The position numbers and the translations under genes were made by a program. Below, piece after piece: positions 60,418 to 64,000 of a stretch of 64,000 nt of DNA (the stretch's first letter is position 1; the number at the start of each line of letters is the position of its first letter). The notes under the pieces were generated by a model that had not been told where the DNA came from, did no database searches, and worked only from the letters and a program-made list of their open reading frames with translations. Origin of the DNA: an uncultured Bacillota bacterium (GTDB taxonomy: Bacteria > Bacillota_I > Bacilli_A > RFN20 > CAG-631). The DNA lies in NCBI GenBank assembly GCA_902491575.1, contig CABUID010000010.1:8725-72724 (forward strand), given 5' to 3'.

Positions 60418-60445
60418 GATTTCAACATCGTTTTGAGGGGGTGTT
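60418..60445 (+). repeat. Imperfect direct repeat flanking the insertion sequence (right copy)
   Basis: Second copy of the 28-base repeat at 58831-58858 (GATTTCAAC...TTGAG...TGTT). Confidence 0.5.
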
Positions 60446-60480
60446 CGTTAAAAAAATTTTTAAATTTTATTTTTAAACGC

Positions 60481-60509
60481 AAAAAAAGATGAAGATTTTA
60501 CTCTTCACC
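60481..60509 (-). terminator. Terminator of the immunity-gene array
   Basis: Stem GGTGAAGA/TCTTCATC (60509-60502 with 60495-60488), loop GTAAAA-type, T7 on the minus strand. The stop codon of the last immunity-like gene lies in the stem. Confidence 0.8.
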
Positions 60510-61179
60510 TTCTGTGCAATAATCTTATTTCAACATCGATATCTTTTAATAAATCATTAATATTTTCATAAAAAGATACTCCGCCACCGCCAAATATAGG
60601 TTCCCAAAAAGCATGTTTACCACACCAATATATTTCTTCACCCTCTAGTATTATTAATTTTTCAGCATGATAAGTATAACTATCTATATTATTTTTAGAT
60701 ATAATTAATCTTTTCATCTTATCAGGTGAATAAAAGACTTTTTCATATTGATTATCAATTTGTTCATTAAACATTAGCACAATTATTTCTTCTTTGGATA
60801 GATTATTTATTTTTCTAGAAAAGATAACCCCTTTATTATCAAAAATTAATTCTATGTCTTTTTTATGTCTTAATTTTCTAAATAAGTATTTAGATCTCTT
60901 TATTTCTTTAAAATAACCAGAATGATCAAAATGGAAGCTAAAATGATAATGCTTATATTGAACATAAATAGTATCATTATCTTCAACAAAACCACATAAA
61001 CTATCTAATAAATCTTGTTCTTCAATATCATAATAAAATTTATCGTTTAAATAAGTATAATTACCTCTATGCTTAACTATAAAATCGTCGTGTATTTTTA
61101 AAGTGATTTCATAATTATTAATAGTTACTTTCCCTTTTAAAGTTTCGTTTTCTTCAAAATCTTTAAAGTAATCTTTCAT
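60505..61179 (-). CDS. Putative immunity protein (unknown family)
   Basis: 224 residues, soluble, strand-rich N-terminal half (KGKVTINNYEITLKIHDDFIV, FEDNDTIYVQYKHYHFSFHF) and an aromatic-rich C-terminus (EIYWCGKHAFWEPIFGGGG). I recognise no named family. Size, AT-rich composition, position in the array behind the RHS toxin gene and lack of any enzyme motif fit an immunity protein for a toxin whose gene has been displaced. Last gene before the terminator and the IS element. Confidence 0.6.
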   Translation of the reverse strand: MKDYFKDFEENETLKGKVTINNYEITLKIHDDFIVKHRGNYTYLNDKFYYDIEEQDLLDSLCGFVEDNDTIYVQYKHYHFSFHFDHSGYFKEIKRSKYLFRKLRHKKDIELIFDNKGVIFSRKINNLSKEEIIVLMFNEQIDNQYEKVFYSPDKMKRLIISKNNIDSYTYHAEKLIILEGEEIYWCGKHAFWEPIFGGGGVSFYENINDLLKDIDVEIRLLHRR

Positions 61180-61215
61180 ATCAAGATAAATACTAATTCT
61201 TCTTGCAATATCATT

Positions 61216-61751
61216 TCACTTTTTTATTGATATTGTTTCATCAAATTGCTTTTTAAATACTTCTTGGATGTATTTTCCCTTAACGAAATTTGCTTTTTTA
61301 ATTTTTATTTCCTTAGCAATAATTATCGCTTCTTGCATATATTCATCTTTTGGACAATGAATATCTAATAATTCCATTGAATCAACTTCATCAATAGCTT
61401 GTTTAATAATTTGAACTTTATCATTGAAAGTAAAATGGCGATTATATGTATATGCACAATTAATAGAAATAGGACCAAATGAAATTAAAAAATATTCTTC
61501 ATCAGTATCTAATAAAGGATATCTTTCTTTTGAACAAGTTGAAAGTTTTATTCCATTTACTTCTTTTTCAAACCTTTCATTTATTGTCCCAAAAACAACA
61601 TAGTACAATCACAATATTCTATTCTTTTTTCTTTTTCATGATATATCGACATTAATTCGAATGGTTTTAAAAGATTAATGCCTAAAATTCTTAAATATTC
61701 ACATAGTTCTGTTTGTTCAGTTTGAACCACAATTACAAGGAAAATAGGCAT
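61216..61751 (-). pseudogene. Frameshifted putative immunity gene
   Basis: An ATG at 61751 opens 56 codons (MPIFLVIVVQTEQTELCEYL...RIEYCDCTMLFLGQ, stop at 61581). The overlapping next frame carries on from the same place as YYVVFGTINERFEKEVNGIK to a stop at 61216 (130 residues, only a TTG start at 61608). A single shift near 61606 would join the two into one protein of about 180 residues. I therefore read it as one broken gene. If both frames are real, they overlap by about 28 bases. No known family. Confidence 0.45.
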
Positions 61752-61791
61752 TATAGTATTCTTACGTTTTTGTATTATTTATCTTCATATA

Positions 61792-62502
61792 CTACTCCTC
61801 ATCTTCATATCTTTTACACTTTGAGGCAACAAACTTCCAAAAGGCTTTTTTACAAATGATTTTATTAATTGGTTCATTACCTTGCTCATCTGAAAACATT
61901 GCATTAAACTCAAATATCAAATTATCATTTATTATTTCAATAGTAGAATCCTCAAATATATCAAGATCATCAGGCAAATGGTGATTCAACTCGATTTCTT
62001 GTATATTACAAACTTTTAATAAAATATGACATCCCCATGTAGTATTAAAATCTATAACTTGGTAATCTTCAAACTTTTCCACTTTTGAAATATGTGCATC
62101 ATGAAAATCAATTGCAATATTTTTTAATTCTTCAATATTTTCTATTGATTCTATTTCATTCCATTCGTTAACAACAAGTTCGTTATATTTTTTTTGTGCA
62201 ATATTAATACTTTGAGATGAAAATCTATTCTTACTAAAAACATTTCGTTTATTAATCTCGTTAATTATCCAATCAAAACCTATCCATTTGTTAAATTTTA
62301 CCCATTCATTAGATTCTTTTAAGATGTAAAATGCTCTTTTAGAGTAATTGTTACTTGGTTGCCACATTTTTTCTATTTTAATCGAACTATCAAATGGATT
62401 ATAATATACAACTTTTGTTCTCCAACCTGCATATTTTACAGCTAACAGCACTGTATAATGTGGTTCAACATTCTTTTTGTTAACAAACACAAGCATATTC
62501 AT
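61792..62502 (-). CDS. Putative immunity protein (unknown family)
   Basis: 236 residues, soluble, acidic, Trp-rich (MWQPSNNYSKRAFYILKESN, WVKFNKWIGFDWIINEINKR). The central IAIDFHDAHISKVEKFEDY followed by a beta domain is a pattern seen in several immunity-like families of RHS loci; I cannot name one with certainty. It has a GAGG ribosome site and lies 120 bases behind the first immunity gene after a terminator-like hairpin, so it may have its own promoter. Confidence 0.6.
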   Translation of the reverse strand: MNMLVFVNKKNVEPHYTVLLAVKYAGWRTKVVYYNPFDSSIKIEKMWQPSNNYSKRAFYILKESNEWVKFNKWIGFDWIINEINKRNVFSKNRFSSQSINIAQKKYNELVVNEWNEIESIENIEELKNIAIDFHDAHISKVEKFEDYQVIDFNTTWGCHILLKVCNIQEIELNHHLPDDLDIFEDSTIEIINDNLIFEFNAMFSDEQGNEPINKIICKKAFWKFVASKCKRYEDEE

Positions 62503-62550
62503 ACCTCCTCATAATTATAATTTTATCATATTTTAAATTATATTACATTT

Positions 62551-62594
62551 ATAAAAAAAGGATGTATCCACCCATTAGGATAGACACACCCTCT
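62551..62594 (-). terminator. Imperfect terminator after the first immunity gene
   Basis: The hairpin arms GTGTCTATCC and GGATACATCC (minus strand) pair imperfectly across a TAATGGGT loop and are followed by T7. It would end the RHS/immunity transcript. Confidence 0.5.
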
Positions 62595-62622
62595 GCAAGT
62601 TTGTGTTAATCTATATAATATT

Positions 62623-63204
62623 TTACGCTGTTTCTTCTGAGCAAATTTTTATTTTTCTTGATTTTGAATTTATACCATATATGTCAATGTTGCTAAATGA
62701 ATTCAAATAACTTGAATAATCTATATTTTCAAACTCATCTTTAAATTGATCATAAGAAATATCCTGGTAAATCTTTACAAAAACTTCAATTGGTTGTGAA
62801 TATACTTTTTTAAAATCAAAAGTTATTTCGTTTTTAGAAGCACAACTTTCTTGTTGTATAATAACTGCATCATATCCATGTTTATAATTATCAAATAAAA
62901 TATACTCTAAACCACATTTTTCACATTGTGCTTTTATAATTATTTGTTGTTTTTTTTCAAACATATTTCCACATTCAATCTTATCTACAATTTTACCAAT
63001 GAAATTGCGTTTAACCAAATACAATTTGTCATTTTCACGAATTATTTCATTGAATCCAGGTTTAACATTTACATTATAAGATTCGCAAAATTCATAAACA
63101 ATAAAATGACTATGACTACATTTACATTTTATTTTAGCTACTTCACTATTTTTAGAAGTTTCTATAATTTCAGATATTCCTTCTAAATGTTTAGGAATTA
63201 ACAT
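62623..63204 (-). CDS. Probable cognate immunity protein of the RHS toxin
   Basis: 193 residues, soluble. Several Cys residues (IKCKCSHSH, IKAQCEKCGLEY) suggest a zinc-ribbon-like core between strand-rich parts. It lies 38 bases behind the RHS toxin stop, with GGAGGG before the ATG. That is the standard place of the cognate immunity gene, and on that basis it should bind and block the nuclease-like tip of the RHS protein. No named family is recognised. Confidence 0.68.
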   Translation of the reverse strand: MLIPKHLEGISEIIETSKNSEVAKIKCKCSHSHFIVYEFCESYNVNVKPGFNEIIRENDKLYLVKRNFIGKIVDKIECGNMFEKKQQIIIKAQCEKCGLEYILFDNYKHGYDAVIIQQESCASKNEITFDFKKVYSQPIEVFVKIYQDISYDQFKDEFENIDYSSYLNSFSNIDIYGINSKSRKIKICSEETA

Positions 63205-63242
63205 AATATCCCTCCAAATTATTAATCAAAAAACAAATATTT

Positions 63243-64000
63243 TTAGAATACAAACCAGCTTGTAATAAATCTTAAAGCGTCTATAGTTAGTCCATTAGAA
63301 ATATGAGAATATTGTCCCATCATTCTTCCTACTTTAGCTACTTGGCTAGCATAAGTTTGACTACTACTAACAACTTCAACAACTCTTAATCCATTTTTAG
63401 TAACACCAGTTACATCAGGTCTAAATCCTTTAATATCTAATCCTTTACTTCTATTTAAATGAATTTCGCTATATCTTCTTACAGCAAGAGACATTTTACC
63501 TGCCTGAACATTACTAGCAAATTGATGGAATAAAGAACCTGTTTTTTGAGCACTACCAACAATTTGAACACTGCCTGTAGCAATATTAATTCCAGAAGTC
63601 AAAGCGCCAGTTACGGCTCCTGATATTGCACCCCACATAAAACCACTCGCGGCTCCACCTAAAGCACCTTCCCAGCCACCTGTTATTCCTCCAATAATAC
63701 CACCAACTAAAGCTCCTCCCACAGCATTTGTAACAGCACCGTAGAAAGCTGCGCCAAGAACAACTCCAGCCCAGCCTCCAATGAAGACTGTCGCTATTCC
63801 TAATCCAACAATTACTGCACCACCAATTAGCCATTCTGCCCATTGAGGTAAATTACCAGAAGGATCGTACTTGTTGATTGGATCATTACCACAGTACGCA
63901 TATAAGTTCAATCCATTAACACTTTCAGGCTCAAGATAATCCACAGAATCAGGCGAAATCCAACGACAAAGTTCAGGAGAATAATATCTAGAGTTGCAAT
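63243..64000 (-). CDS. RHS-repeat polymorphic toxin, C-terminal part
   Basis: The frame is open to the right edge; only the last 252 residues are visible. It starts with the RHS core end (SRYYSPELCRWISPDSVDYL, LNLYAYCGNDPINKYDPSGN). A glycine/alanine-rich hydrophobic segment follows (about 100 residues, GGALVGGIIGGITGGWEGAL), probably the membrane-translocation region. The tip has RPDVTGVTKNGLRVVEVVSS, a D...ExV strand pair resembling PD-(D/E)xK nuclease toxins. The cognate target is therefore likely DNA or RNA, by inference. It is followed by an immunity gene and several more. The Met seen at residue 28 of this part is internal, not a start. Confidence 0.85.
   Translation of the reverse strand, partial: CNSRYYSPELCRWISPDSVDYLEPESVNGLNLYAYCGNDPINKYDPSGNLPQWAEWLIGGAVIVGLGIATVFIGGWAGVVLGAAFYGAVTNAVGGALVGGIIGGITGGWEGALGGAASGFMWGAISGAVTGALTSGINIATGSVQIVGSAQKTGSLFHQFASNVQAGKMSLAVRRYSEIHLNRSKGLDIKGFRPDVTGVTKNGLRVVEVVSSSQTYASQVAKVGRMMGQYSHISNGLTIDALRFITSWFVF

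Noticed and set aside
63586..63843. 85-codon Trp/Arg/Cys-rich open frame inside the RHS gene
   Set aside because: It is an antiphase shadow of the glycine/alanine-rich RHS segment.
1..64000. CRISPR array or replication origin
   Set aside because: No regularly spaced repeats and no DnaA-box cluster were seen in the window.

Overview
This 64 kb window comes from a very AT-rich, low-GC Gram-positive bacterium. It reads as a Bacilli/Erysipelotrichia/Mollicutes-related lineage that still carries genes for making endospores. Four things support this. First, Firmicutes-type core genes occur in Bacillus-like order: rpsB-tsf-pyrH-frr-uppS-cdsA-dxr-rseP-polC, glmU-prs, rplM-rpsI-cwlD and spoVT-rqcP-yabP-yabQ-divIC-spoIIE. 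Second, PolC is the replicative polymerase. Third, Shine-Dalgarno sites and sigma-A promoters are strong. Fourth, the standard code is used: TGA is a real stop, for example in the ATGA overlaps uppS/cdsA and dxr/rseP. I cannot name the species.

Layout. 1-2.1 kb: F-type ATP synthase genes atpB-E-F-H (minus strand, atpH cut by the window edge). The c subunit carries a Na+-type two-carboxylate motif. 2.1-3.6 kb: an in-frame TsaC-RpiB fusion and an AtpI-like protein. 3.7-5.8 kb: cwlD and the rplM-rpsI pair. 5.9-8.1 kb: a DUF1538 membrane protein with two PII-like proteins. 8.3-10.1 kb: prs with a truncated, catalytically degraded GlmU. 10.2-22 kb: polC back to rpsB, a conserved translation/isoprenoid/membrane-lipid block. 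22.1-26.4 kb (plus strand): a sporulation and division cluster with a 9/9 Spo0A box in front of spoIIE, then tRNA-Arg.

26.4-57.2 kb is lineage-specific cell-surface and transport material. It holds a secreted nuclease lipoprotein; an apparently acquired TetR/flavoprotein pair with a clean double operator; and a four-gene minus-strand cluster whose first gene fuses a YwaF/TMEM164-like membrane domain to an ABC ATPase. It continues with an M16C peptidase, a PTS-IIC-like permease, a GHL10-type lipoprotein, a degenerate EPSP-synthase-like protein with an MBL hydrolase, two MacB-like ATPase-permease fusions, a Ca2+-type P-ATPase and a metallophosphoesterase.

57.2-64 kb is a polymorphic-toxin locus on the minus strand. 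An RHS protein with a nuclease-like C-terminus enters from the right edge. It is followed by several candidate immunity genes, a decayed IS3-type element with 30-bp perfect inverted repeats, an internally deleted large serine recombinase, and an orphan, frameshifted RHS toxin tip whose immunity gene survives only as its first codons.

The most promising undescribed items are the TMEM164-like/ABC fusion cluster at 30.5-37 kb, the dead-looking GlmU and EPSP-synthase paralogues kept in operons, the TsaC-RpiB fusion with an internal Shine-Dalgarno, and the 44-residue protein in the divIC slot.
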